This document shows positions 17,402 through 25,426 of a DNA stretch of 39,409 bases, piece after piece (the first letter of the stretch is position 1; the number at the start of each line of letters is the position of its first letter). Position numbers and translations under genes: made by a program. A model generated the notes under the pieces. That model searched no databases and was not told the origin of the DNA. It saw only the letters and a program-made list of their open reading frames with translations. The DNA comes from a bacterium (GTDB taxonomy: Bacteria > Arandabacterota > Arandabacteria > Arandabacterales > Arandabacteraceae). The DNA is taken from contig JALGWN010000005.1 in the NCBI GenBank assembly GCA_025774115.1, forward strand, positions 1 to 39,409. The letters run 5' to 3'.

Positions 17402-17566
17402 CAAGCCCTCTGCTGCGGCGGCGTATCTGCTGGTGTTGACGGCGTCATCCTCGCTCGCTGATCCTCGACGTATCTTTGGATACGCCTCCGGTCGGCTCCC
17501 TCGTCTTCCTTGGCACCGCCGGCATCTCCGTCACCTCGCGACGAGGTTTATGAATAATCCGGGCTA
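17386..17566. mobile_element. MITE-like element with 16-bp terminal inverted repeats
   Basis: TAGCCCGGATTATTCA (17386-17401) and TGAATAATCCGGGCTA (17551-17566) are exact reverse complements bounding 181 bases with no plausible gene. An exact 18-bp direct repeat, GTTTATGAATAATCCGGG, lies at 17367-17384 and 17546-17563. The interior holds a small hairpin, CGTATC (17469-17474) with GATACG (17479-17484). Related ends recur at 28605-28656 and 31134-31148, so this is a dispersed family. The size and perfect ends suggest a non-autonomous transposon mobilised in trans, or a palindromic intergenic repeat. No transposase is present in the window. The 17366-17653 interval otherwise holds only the promoter that follows. 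Confidence 0.6.
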
Positions 17567-17570
17567 GTGG

Positions 17571-17599
17571 TTGACTTGCCCCTCTGGGTGGGATATATT
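17571..17599 (+). promoter_or_regulatory. Strong sigma70-type promoter before the ThiC-family gene
   Basis: TTGACT (17571-17576) and TATATT (17594-17599) are 17 bases apart, five of six bases matching consensus in each box. The leader from about 17606 to the ATG at 17654 is only some 48 bases, too short for a TPP riboswitch, which is unusual for thiC. CCGGGCTA (17559-17566) and TAGCCCGG (17618-17625) flank the promoter as an inverted repeat. Confidence 0.75.
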
Positions 17600-17653
17600 C
17601 TTGCTCGGAGAGATCTTTAGCCCGGCAAATCACCTTCATCTGTGGAGATCTAT

Positions 17654-18943
17654 ATGACCCAGATCGAGTCCGCCCGGCAGGGCGAAGTCACCGACGAAAT
17701 CAGAGCGGTCGCCGAGAAGGAAAAGCGGAGCCCCGAATTCATCATCGACGGCCTTCGCAGTGGGACCATTGTCATACCGGTCAACAGCCTCAGAAGGGGA
17801 AGACACGCCATAGGTATAGGCTCAGGGCTCGCCACCAAGGTTAACGCCAATATCGGAAGCTCCTCGGACCAGATCAGTCTGGAGACCGAGCTGGAGAAGC
17901 TCATGGCTGCTCTGGATGCGGGCGCGGACACGGTGATGGATCTCAGCACCGGCGGGGATATCGAGGCCATACGGAGGGCCGTGCTCGAGGCCGCCGCCGT
18001 ACCTGTAGGAACGGTTCCGATATACGAAGCCGCCATACGGGCGGTAAAGGCGGGCAAAGGCATGGTCGAGATGACGGAAGACGAGATCTTCCAGACCATC
18101 GAGGACCATCTCAAGTCCGGCATAGACTTTGTGACCGTCCATTGTGGGGTCACCAGGGCTGCGATAGCAAAGCTCCGGGAATGCGGGAGATTGACCGATG
18201 TGGTAAGCCGGGGCGGGTCGTTCACCCTGGAATGGATGTACTACAATGATAAGGAGAATCCACTCTATGCAGGGTACGATCGTCTTCTTGAGATGGCCCG
18301 CGAGTACGACGCTACGCTCAGCCTGGGTGACGGCCTGAGGCCCGGCTCGCTCGCCGATGCTACCGACCTTCTCCAGGTCAGTGAGATGGTCGTCCTTGGT
18401 GAGCTCGTAAAGCGTGCCAACCGGGCCGGCGTTCAGGTGATGGTTGAAGGCCCGGGTCACGTACCGCTCAATGAGGTCGAGGCGAACGTGGTGCTTGAAA
18501 AGAAAGTGTGTTTCGGAGCCCCCTTCTATGTTCTGGGGCCGCTTGTAACAGACATCAGTGCAGGGTATGACCATATAGCCGGGGCCATAGGCGGCGCTGT
18601 CGCTGCCGCGGCGGGAGCCGACTTTCTGTGTTATGTGACCCCGTCCGAGCACCTTAGGCTGCCGACGACCGAGGACGTGAGAGAGGGAGTGGTGGCTACC
18701 AGGGTAGCGGCCCATGCCGGGGATATCGTGAAGCGCGTCCCCGGTGCCTACGAGTGGGATGTGGCTATGTCCGATGCCAGGAAGAATCTGGACTGGGACC
18801 GGATGCTCGAGCTTGCACTTGATCCCCGCCGGGCCAAAAAGCTCAGGGACAGCTCCAAACCCCAGGATACCACTCTGTGTACCATGTGCGGCGAGTACTG
18901 CGCCATGAAGAAAGTCAAAGGTGTCCTGGGGGACAAGAAGTAG
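17654..18943 (+). CDS. ThiC-family radical SAM synthase (phosphomethylpyrimidine synthase or BzaF)
   Basis: A 429-residue protein. The ATG at 17654, behind GGAG, is preferred over an in-frame GTG at 17642 that lacks a binding site. ThiC converts aminoimidazole ribotide to hydroxymethylpyrimidine phosphate for thiamin; its paralogue BzaF converts the same substrate to 5-hydroxybenzimidazole for anaerobic cobamide synthesis. Hallmarks seen: [82 protein letters not shown] and [12 protein letters not shown]. The C-terminal iron-sulfur motif is CTMCGEYC (Cys409, Cys412, Cys416), a CX2CX3C spacing, one residue shorter than in the long E. coli-type enzyme. The usual HAGV is HCGV here, and the usual DIAPGYDHI is DISAGYDHI. 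No TPP riboswitch precedes it. Assignment to ThiC or BzaF is open, so no symbol is given. Confidence 0.9.
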   Translation: MTQIESARQGEVTDEIRAVAEKEKRSPEFIIDGLRSGTIVIPVNSLRRGRHAIGIGSGLATKVNANIGSSSDQISLETELEKLMAALDAGADTVMDLSTGGDIEAIRRAVLEAAAVPVGTVPIYEAAIRAVKAGKGMVEMTEDEIFQTIEDHLKSGIDFVTVHCGVTRAAIAKLRECGRLTDVVSRGGSFTLEWMYYNDKENPLYAGYDRLLEMAREYDATLSLGDGLRPGSLADATDLLQVSEMVVLGELVKRANRAGVQVMVEGPGHVPLNEVEANVVLEKKVCFGAPFYVLGPLVTDISAGYDHIAGAIGGAVAAAAGADFLCYVTPSEHLRLPTTEDVREGVVATRVAAHAGDIVKRVPGAYEWDVAMSDARKNLDWDRMLELALDPRRAKKLRDSSKPQDTTLCTMCGEYCAMKKVKGVLGDKK

Positions 18944-19013
18944 ATCCCGCGTGTTACCCTGTTCTCTTATGAAGGCGAGGTGTTAAGTCCTGGATGAGAA
19001 CCTGAACCGCAAA

Positions 19014-20663
19014 GTGCATATAAGGGCTCCAAGGGGGACCAAACTGACCTGCAAGGGCTGGGCCCAGGAGGCCGCCCTGAGGATGCTCATGAACAACCTC
19101 GACAGCGAGGTTGCAGAGAAACCGGAGGAGCTTATCGTCTACGGCGGCTCGGGAAAGGCCGCTCGTAACTGGGAGGCCTACGAGGCCATTGTGAGATCAC
19201 TGAGGGATCTTGAGCATGATGAAACCCTCATTGTGCAGTCCGGCAAGCCGGTCGCGGTCTTCAAGACCACGCATGAGGCCCCGCGGGTGCTCATAGCCAA
19301 CTCGCTCCTGGTCCCGGCCTGGGCAACCTGGGATAACTTCTGGGAACTGGAAGGCAAGGGCCTGATCATGTATGGCCAGATGACCGCAGGCAGCTGGATA
19401 TATATAGGTACACAGGGCATACTCCAGGGTACATATGAAACGCTTGCCGAGCTTGCCAGACAGCATTTCGACGGTAGCCTAAAAGGCAAGCTGGTTCTCA
19501 CTGCCGGTATGGGTGGCATGGGAGGGGCCCAGCCGCTGGCCATAACCATGAATGAAGGCGTATGTCTCGATGTGGAGGTTGACAGGAAGCGGATTGAGCG
19601 GAGGCTCGACACCGGCTATTGCGATACCATGACCGAGAGCCTGGATGAGGCGATACGGATGGTCAAGGAAGCCTGTGAGAACAAGATCCCGAGATCGGTG
19701 GGTCTGGTGGCGAATGCCGCAGATACACATCCCGAGCTCTTGAAGCGCGGGATCGTCCCCGATGTGGTTACCGACCAGACCTCGGCCCACGATGCCCTGG
19801 GCGGTTATGTGCCGAACGGGATGAGTTTCGCTGAGGCCCTTCAGCTGAGGGAGCGCGATCCCCGCGAGTATATAAACCGGTCCATGCAGGCTATAGCCAT
19901 TCACGTCGAAGCGATGCTCGGATTCAAGGCCGAAGGCTCGATTGTCTTTGACTATGGTAACAACATCCGGGGGCAGGCGGTCAAAGCGGGGGTGGAGAAT
20001 GCCTTCGACTTCCCCGGTTTCGTGCCTGCCTACATCAGACCGATGTTCTGTGTGGGCAGAGGGCCGTTCCGCTGGGCTGCGCTCTCCGGAGATCCAGAGG
20101 ACATATACAGGACCGATGAGGCGGTTCTGGAGGAATTCCCGGAAGATGAAGCACTTGCGCGCTGGATTAACCTGGCCAGAGAGAAAGTCAAATTCCAGGG
20201 TCTTCCCGCCCGGATATGCTGGCTTGCGCACGGAGAAAGAGCGCGGTTCGGGAAACGGATCAACCGGATGGTAAGGTCGGGTGAGCTCAAGGCGCCCATT
20301 GTGATTGGCCGGGATCACCTTGACAGCGGTTCGGTGGCATCGCCCAACCGCGAAACCGAAGCCATGAAAGACGGCAGCGATGCGATCGCCGATTGGCCTG
20401 TTCTCAATGCTCTCCTCAATGCGGTATGTGGGGCCACCTGGGTGTCGGTACACCATGGAGGGGGCGTCGGCATCGGCTATTCCATACATGCCGGCATGGT
20501 AATCGTGGCAGACGGAACGGATGAGGCCGAGCGCAGACTGGAGAGGGTGCTGACCGTGGATCCCGGTCTGGGTGTGGCCAGGCATGCCGATGCCGGGTAC
20601 GATCCGGCCGTCAAGATCGCCAGGGAGCACGGCATAAAGATACCCATGTCACAGAGGGACTGA
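19014..20663 (+). CDS. hutU: Urocanate hydratase
   Basis: A 549-residue protein, close to the usual 550-560. It hydrates urocanate to 4-imidazolone-5-propanoate with tightly bound NAD+, step two of histidine breakdown, in the cytoplasm. Hallmarks: [97 protein letters not shown], the [13 protein letters not shown] segment containing the conserved active-site cysteine, and [16 protein letters not shown]. The GTG at 19014 has no clear ribosome binding site. An upstream in-frame CTG at 18990 follows GCGAGGTG by about nine bases and would add the residues LDENLNRK in front of VHIRAPRG, which suits family N-termini, so the true start may be non-canonical. The next gene, hutI, performs the following step. 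Confidence 0.97.
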   Translation: MHIRAPRGTKLTCKGWAQEAALRMLMNNLDSEVAEKPEELIVYGGSGKAARNWEAYEAIVRSLRDLEHDETLIVQSGKPVAVFKTTHEAPRVLIANSLLVPAWATWDNFWELEGKGLIMYGQMTAGSWIYIGTQGILQGTYETLAELARQHFDGSLKGKLVLTAGMGGMGGAQPLAITMNEGVCLDVEVDRKRIERRLDTGYCDTMTESLDEAIRMVKEACENKIPRSVGLVANAADTHPELLKRGIVPDVVTDQTSAHDALGGYVPNGMSFAEALQLRERDPREYINRSMQAIAIHVEAMLGFKAEGSIVFDYGNNIRGQAVKAGVENAFDFPGFVPAYIRPMFCVGRGPFRWAALSGDPEDIYRTDEAVLEEFPEDEALARWINLAREKVKFQGLPARICWLAHGERARFGKRINRMVRSGELKAPIVIGRDHLDSGSVASPNRETEAMKDGSDAIADWPVLNALLNAVCGATWVSVHHGGGVGIGYSIHAGMVIVADGTDEAERRLERVLTVDPGLGVARHADAGYDPAVKIAREHGIKIPMSQRD

Positions 20664-20704
20664 ACCGCCCGGGAGCAAGGGCAGAGAGCGATCGGTTACC
20701 TTGG

Positions 20705-22003
20705 ATGGCGGACCTACTGATTAAGAACGCGGGTCAGATTGTTACCTGCGATCCTCTTCTCTTCGATTCATCCGACGATGGCGGCAGGAGCATAGGTCTC
20801 GTGGACGGTGGCGGCATCCTGGTCTCCGACGGTCGGATCCAGGCGGTCGGTGATGTCGGAGACCGGCCCTCCTTGGGCACCGGGGCCCTTGAGGTCCTGG
20901 ATGCGTCGGGTATGGTGGTGCTACCGGGTTTGGTGGACTGCCATACCCATACGGTTTTTGCAGGCACCAGGGAGAAGGAATACGAGATGAGGATCAGCGG
21001 GGCCTCATACATGGAGATTGCCGAGCAGGGAGGGGGCATAAATTCCACGGTGGCTCAGGTAAGACGGGCCTCGGAGGAGGAGCTGGTGAACACGGCCCTG
21101 CCCCGCCTGAGGTCGATGCTCCGCAGCGGTACCACAACCGTGGAAGTGAAGAGCGGATACGGACTGGACCTTGACAATGAGATCAAGATGTTGCGGGCAA
21201 TAGCAAAGGTCGGGGAGGCTCAGCCGATAGACGTTATTCCGACGTTCCTGGGAGCCCATGAGTTTCCTCCTGAATACAGGGATGCAAGGGACCGCTACGT
21301 GGCTCTGGTTCTGGATGAGATGATCCCTGCAGTTTGCGAAGAGGGGCTCGCGGAGTTCTGCGACGTCTTCTGTGAACAAGGTGTTTACACGGCGGAGCAG
21401 GCGCGCTCGATATTGGAACGTGGAAAAGATCATGGGCTTAAACCTATGATTCATGCCGATGAATTCGCCGAGTCCGGAGCCGCAGAAATCGCCGCAGAAG
21501 TGGGAGCCGTCTGCGCCGGACATCTCGGTTTCGCCTCGGAGGATGGGTTGACTGCGATGAAGCGCGCGGGCACCGTTGCGGTTCTGCTTCCCGGTGTGGG
21601 TTTCGGCCTCGCCAAGCCCCGGTTTGCAGATGCCGGGAGGATGTTGGATCTGGGACTCGATGTTGCGCTGGCAACGGATTTCAATCCCGGAAGCTCGATG
21701 GTGAACTCTCTGCTCATAATATCCAGCCTGGCCTGTTCGTTCATGAAGATGACTCCATCTGAGGCGGTCCTGGGTATGACCAGACACGCAGCCAGGGCGG
21801 TTGGGCGAGAAGACTCCGTCGGAAGTCTCTCGCCGGGCAAGAACGCCGACCTTGTGGTATTCCGGGTCCCGGATTTCAGATATATCCCATATCACTTGGG
21901 CGGCGATATCGTTGAAGCGGTGATAAAGGGTGGAAAAGTCGTATTCAACAGTGCTCAAGAGAGGCCGCGGAAGAGCCGAACTAGTAGTCCTGAGGCAGGA
22001 TAG
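20705..22003 (+). CDS. hutI: Imidazolonepropionase
   Basis: A 432-residue amidohydrolase that opens 4-imidazolone-5-propanoate to N-formimino-L-glutamate, step three of histidine breakdown, in the cytoplasm. Family features in order: the composite beta-sandwich N-terminus with VLPGLVDCHTHTVFAGTREKEYEMR, whose HTH supplies metal ligands; VEVKSGYGLDL; PTFLGAHEFPPEY; MIHADEFAESGAA with further ligand and substrate residues; GHLGFASEDG; LLPGVGFGL; ATDFNPGSS with the conserved Asp; and SPGKNADLVVF near the C-terminus. The length is slightly above the usual 400-420 because of an insertion around residues 20-35 (SSDDGGRSIGLVDGG). ATG start, 41 bases after hutU, so the two are probably one transcript. 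The window holds neither hutH nor a formiminoglutamate-processing gene. Confidence 0.97.
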   Translation: MADLLIKNAGQIVTCDPLLFDSSDDGGRSIGLVDGGGILVSDGRIQAVGDVGDRPSLGTGALEVLDASGMVVLPGLVDCHTHTVFAGTREKEYEMRISGASYMEIAEQGGGINSTVAQVRRASEEELVNTALPRLRSMLRSGTTTVEVKSGYGLDLDNEIKMLRAIAKVGEAQPIDVIPTFLGAHEFPPEYRDARDRYVALVLDEMIPAVCEEGLAEFCDVFCEQGVYTAEQARSILERGKDHGLKPMIHADEFAESGAAEIAAEVGAVCAGHLGFASEDGLTAMKRAGTVAVLLPGVGFGLAKPRFADAGRMLDLGLDVALATDFNPGSSMVNSLLIISSLACSFMKMTPSEAVLGMTRHAARAVGREDSVGSLSPGKNADLVVFRVPDFRYIPYHLGGDIVEAVIKGGKVVFNSAQERPRKSRTSSPEAG

Positions 22004-22146
22004 ATGACAAGACCGGGGATGACTGCCAAGCCTGTCGGACTCTCCGCTGCTGCAGAATGCCGGGGCGGGACGGATCATCATACATGCGGCGGACTTCCTC
22101 GGTTGCTGCGGAACCACGTGCTTTGGGTTCTGAATGGGGGTAGTGT

Positions 22147-23265
22147 GTGTCCGAAGTTCTGGAGATAAGGAAGAAGGCCCACGAATACGTCCAGGCGGGC
22201 GATCTGGGTCTGGCCCTTGAGGAGTACCGGAAACTCCTTAAAGGTGAAGACGTCGATCCCAACATCTACAACCTGATGGGCGATGTTCATTTCAAGAAAG
22301 GTGAACGGGCCGAAGCATTCCATCAGTACAATGAAGCGGTCAAGAGATATGCGAAAGACAGCCTCTACAGCAACGCCATCGCCGTTTGCCGCAAAATGCT
22401 CCGGCTGGATGCGACTTATATCGATGCTCACAGGCTGCTGGGAGATCTTTACATAGAGCAAGGGTTCGGTGGTGAGGCTGTCGGTTACCTTCTGGAGTAC
22501 TCGACCGAACTCATTGAGAAAGGGCACATGGAACGTGCCGCGGATTCGCTGAGGCGGGTGATAGAATTCGCGCCCGGCAAGGTCAAGATCAGGGAGCAGC
22601 TGGCTGATGTCTACGAGCACCTGGGCTTCATGGACGAAGCGAGGAGTGAATTGCTTGCTGCGTGCGAGATCCACGAGCAACAAGGCGAAAAGGACCAGGC
22701 AGCCCGGCTAAGGGCTAGAGCCGAAGACTTGGGCGGATCGGTGGATGCCAGGGAAAGCGAAATCAGGGTGGAGGGAGAGGGTGCGGACCGTGTTGAGATA
22801 GTGCATAAACGCATCGGGCTTGCGCACCATGTTCCCCTAAAGATAGAAGAGGTACTGAGCAGTTTCCGGGAGGAGATCAAGAAGGCGATCGGAGAGGATG
22901 ATTACCAGTGTCACTATGACCTGGGGCTTTCCTACCTGGATCTTGAGTTTTATGACGAGGCTCTCGCCGAGTTCGGTGTCGCCCGCCGGATGCCTGAGCT
23001 GGAGCTCAGCAGCATCGAAATGATTGGGTACTGTTTTGTGGAGAAAGGTGATGTGGATCTGGCAATTGAGGAACTGAAGGCCGGTCTTGAGATCGAGGGC
23101 CATCCGAGTGAGGACGTCGTCGGATTGAGGTATAATCTCGCACTTGCCTATGAGAAACTCGGTCAGGTTGAAGAGGCATCTAAACAGTATGAGGAGGTAT
23201 ACAGTATCGATCCCTCTTTCAGAGATGTGAAAACGAGGATTGAGGAGCTAAGGAAGACACCATGA
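22147..23265 (+). CDS. Tetratricopeptide-repeat protein
   Basis: A 372-residue soluble protein without signal peptide. The GTG start lies six bases after GGGGG. Repeated helical pairs with TPR spacing run through most of it: AHEYVQAGDLGLALEEYRKLL, YNLMGDVHFKKGERAEAFHQYNEAV, HRLLGDLYIEQGFGGEAVGYL, LADVYEHLGFMDEARSEL, YDLGLSYLDLEFYDEALAEF, YCFVEKGDVDLAIEEL and YNLALAYEKLGQVEEASKQYEEVYSIDP. A less regular, charged linker (about residues 190-240) contains EIVHKRIGLAHHVPLKIEEVLSSF. Such proteins are scaffolds, and no enzyme motif was seen. Its last four bases overlap the start of the PHP gene (ATGA), which indicates coupled translation and possibly a physical partnership. The 143 bases before it hold no convincing gene. 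Confidence 0.85.
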   Translation: MSEVLEIRKKAHEYVQAGDLGLALEEYRKLLKGEDVDPNIYNLMGDVHFKKGERAEAFHQYNEAVKRYAKDSLYSNAIAVCRKMLRLDATYIDAHRLLGDLYIEQGFGGEAVGYLLEYSTELIEKGHMERAADSLRRVIEFAPGKVKIREQLADVYEHLGFMDEARSELLAACEIHEQQGEKDQAARLRARAEDLGGSVDARESEIRVEGEGADRVEIVHKRIGLAHHVPLKIEEVLSSFREEIKKAIGEDDYQCHYDLGLSYLDLEFYDEALAEFGVARRMPELELSSIEMIGYCFVEKGDVDLAIEELKAGLEIEGHPSEDVVGLRYNLALAYEKLGQVEEASKQYEEVYSIDPSFRDVKTRIEELRKTP

Positions 23266-24089
23266 GCGATGACAACGATCGGCTGGACCTTCATGTCCAC
23301 ACCACTTTCTCCGACGGCGACATGACACCGCAGGAGGTTGTCAGAGAGGCCAAACGTCTTGGGCTTGCTGGCGTGGCGATTACGGATCATGATGAGGTGG
23401 CAGGTGTGGACGCCGCGATGGAAGCCGCGGGAAGCGGGTTCGAGGTGGTCCCTGGGGTGGAGCTGAGCACTTCGGACGGCAAATCTGACATACACATCCT
23501 GGGCTATTTGATAGACACCAAGAGCGAAGAGCTGCGCAAGTGCTTGGATCTCTTCCGTGATGCCAGGCGAACGCGGGGCATCCGCATGGTGGAGCGCTTG
23601 CAGAAGATGGGTGTGGATATCGAGGTTGGTGCGGTCCTCGACAGGGCCGGCGGGGGTTCGGTGGGCCGGCCCCACATAGCCGCTACCCTGGTGGAGAACG
23701 GCGCGGTCGATTCGGTTGAGGCGGCATTCAAGAAGTATATCGGGTTCCATTCTCCCGCCTATGTGGCCAAGTACCAGCTGAAGCCTTCAGATGCTTTCCG
23801 CCTGATTAGAGAAACCGGTGGTGTAGGAGGGATGGCCCACCCGGGCTCAACGAGAAGAGACGATCTCATCACGGACTTCATTGCCGAGGGTATGAGAGCC
23901 ATCGAAGTATACCATCCCAAGCACAGTCAAGGTGACATAGCCCGCTACAGGAGGCTCGCCGAGAAGCTGGGTCTGGTTGTGACAGGTGGATCGGACAGCC
24001 ATGGGATACGGAACGCGAAGCTCCACATAGGGGCTCATACGGTGCCCGGCTCAACCGTCGAACTGCTCAAGAAGGCGCGCTCTTACTGA
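23262..24089 (+). CDS. PHP-domain phosphoesterase (YciV/TrpH-like)
   Basis: A 275-residue PHP-family metal-dependent phosphoesterase. Motif I is LDLHVHTTFSDGDMTP, motif II is VAITDHDEVAGV, then VPGVELSTSDGKSDIHILGY, GRPHIAATLVENG, a glycine-rich GGVGGMAHPG, and GSDSHG near the end. These supply the His and Asp ligands of the trinuclear metal site. Length and motif order match the YciV/TrpH (RNase AM, 3',5'-nucleoside bisphosphate phosphatase) group, which acts on short RNA or nucleotide substrates in the cytoplasm. ATG start behind AGGA, overlapping the TPR gene by four bases. The exact substrate cannot be read from sequence. Confidence 0.88.
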   Translation: MSDDNDRLDLHVHTTFSDGDMTPQEVVREAKRLGLAGVAITDHDEVAGVDAAMEAAGSGFEVVPGVELSTSDGKSDIHILGYLIDTKSEELRKCLDLFRDARRTRGIRMVERLQKMGVDIEVGAVLDRAGGGSVGRPHIAATLVENGAVDSVEAAFKKYIGFHSPAYVAKYQLKPSDAFRLIRETGGVGGMAHPGSTRRDDLITDFIAEGMRAIEVYHPKHSQGDIARYRRLAEKLGLVVTGGSDSHGIRNAKLHIGAHTVPGSTVELLKKARSY

Positions 24090-24108
24090 TTCGCAGCCTA
24101 CCTATCGC

Positions 24109-24137
24109 TTGACACTCCACAGGTTTGCAGTTAAGAT
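24109..24137 (+). promoter_or_regulatory. Sigma70-type promoter before the acetate-kinase-like gene
   Basis: A perfect TTGACA (24109-24114) and TAAGAT (24132-24137) are separated by 17 bases. Transcription would start near 24144, 40 bases before the ATG. It marks the start of the kinase-like, ECF S component and TonB receptor operon. Confidence 0.72.
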
Positions 24138-24183
24138 CGCACTGAGAATGTCGGATTTGTCCTTGTGAATCAGGGGGAGATCA

Positions 24184-25401
24184 ATGAATGTCCTGGTTTT
24201 TGACTGTGAGGCTTATGGTATTGAGTACCTTCTCTGGAGATCCGACGACAACATGGTTCTTGCTCGTGGTACCGTGACCGGGGTCGGAACCAGATCGGCG
24301 ATTCTCAAGCACCGGCTCGGCGCACAGCCGACTCACCAGCTGGTACGTGAGATGTCCGATTGCCGGAGGGCCGTCAAGTGGGTGATATCCACCCTGGTCG
24401 ACCCGAAGATAGGAGCCCTCAAGGCTCACAACGAGATCGGTGCCGTAGGTCACCGTGTCGCCCATGGTGCCAGCAAGTATACGAAGCCGGCTCTCATCTC
24501 TGACGATGTGCTTGACGACATTGCCGATTTTGCGGACTACGCGCCCAGGCACAACCCTTATAACATGGAGGGGATAAAGGCGGCTAGAGCCCTGCTGCCG
24601 GATGTTCCGCACGCAGCTGTATTCGACACTTCCTACTACTCGACCCTTAAGCCCAAGTCCTATCTCTACGGACTCCCTTACAAGTACTACTCTCAGTACG
24701 GAATCAGGAAATACGGATTCCACGGTCCGTCACATCGATACGCATCAGAGCGTGCTTGCTTTCTCGCGGGAATCGACTTCGCACAAGCGAAGATCATAAG
24801 TATGCATCTGGGTCGGGGTTCAAGCGTCACCGCCACACGGGCCGGGAAATGCGTCGAAACCTCGATGGGTTTCTCCCCGCTGGAAGGGTTGGTCATGGAG
24901 ACCCGATGCGGCGATATCGATCCCGAGGTGGTCATCTATCTTATGGCCAAGGAAGAACTCTCACTCCGGGCTCTCAGCGATGTTCTTCATCGGAGGTCGG
25001 GAGTGCTCGGCCTCTCGGGCCTGGGAGACTTCGGTGATGTGGTGGAGAAGGCCCGGGAAGGTAAAAAAAGAGCCTTGGATGCTTTGGACGTTTTCGTCCA
25101 TAGCATACGCAAGTATCTCGGTGCTTACATTCTCGATCTGGGCGTGCCGGACATCATTGTATTCACCGCTTTCATGGCCGAGGGCCATCCGGTTGTGCGT
25201 AAGATGGTCTGTGAGGGCTTGGAGTTTCTTGGCATCAAACTCGATGATAAGGTCAACGAGTCGGTGGTTGACGCAGAAGGTGAGATCAGCGCGCCGGATT
25301 CCGCCGTCAAGATCTACACGATGCCCCACAACGAGGAGATGATAATAGCCCAGAGCGTCCACCGCCACCTCGCGGAAACCGAGACCTCCCGCCTCTCATA
25401 A
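24184..25401 (+). CDS. Acetate-kinase-like ASKHA protein with altered phosphate-binding loop
   Basis: A 405-residue protein of the acetate/propionate kinase family, aligned without offset to the Methanosarcina thermophila enzyme at the checked positions. Catalytic residues are kept: Arg91 (GHRVAHG), His123 (APRHNP), Asp148 (VFDTSYY), His180 (YGFHGPSH), His208 (MHLG), Arg241 (ETRCGDIDP) and Glu384 (HNEEM). Residues for phosphate and nucleotide contact are not: the N-terminal NAGSSS-type loop reads DCEAYG, giving Asp7, Ala10 and Gly12 in place of Asn7, Ser10 and Ser12; Asn211 is Arg; and the usual FTAGIGEN is FTAFMAEG. Normal AckA makes acetyl phosphate from acetate and ATP. This protein may use another substrate or donor, or be non-catalytic. 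It has GGGGGAGA before ATG and its own promoter, with no pta beside it. Downstream lie two transport genes. Family sure, activity unsure. Confidence 0.85.
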   Translation: MNVLVFDCEAYGIEYLLWRSDDNMVLARGTVTGVGTRSAILKHRLGAQPTHQLVREMSDCRRAVKWVISTLVDPKIGALKAHNEIGAVGHRVAHGASKYTKPALISDDVLDDIADFADYAPRHNPYNMEGIKAARALLPDVPHAAVFDTSYYSTLKPKSYLYGLPYKYYSQYGIRKYGFHGPSHRYASERACFLAGIDFAQAKIISMHLGRGSSVTATRAGKCVETSMGFSPLEGLVMETRCGDIDPEVVIYLMAKEELSLRALSDVLHRRSGVLGLSGLGDFGDVVEKAREGKKRALDALDVFVHSIRKYLGAYILDLGVPDIIVFTAFMAEGHPVVRKMVCEGLEFLGIKLDDKVNESVVDAEGEISAPDSAVKIYTMPHNEEMIIAQSVHRHLAETETSRLS

Positions 25402-25426
25402 TGGGTTTCGGAAGAGGTGAGCACCG

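Noticed and set aside
17445-17639. 64-codon minus-strand frame in the repeat region
   Set aside because: It runs through the MITE-like element and the ThiC-family promoter, and repeats of this kind often give spurious frames.
17600-17653. TPP riboswitch before the ThiC-family gene
   Set aside because: The leader is too short and lacks the conserved CUGAGA and downstream motifs.
22004-22168. 54-codon frame after hutI, behind a GAGGCAGG sequence
   Set aside because: It overlaps the start of the TPR gene out of frame, has no family likeness and an atypical composition.
24184-25401. Simple annotation as acetate kinase ackA
   Set aside because: The donor-side loops differ from all acetate kinases I know, and no pta lies beside it, so the symbol was withheld.
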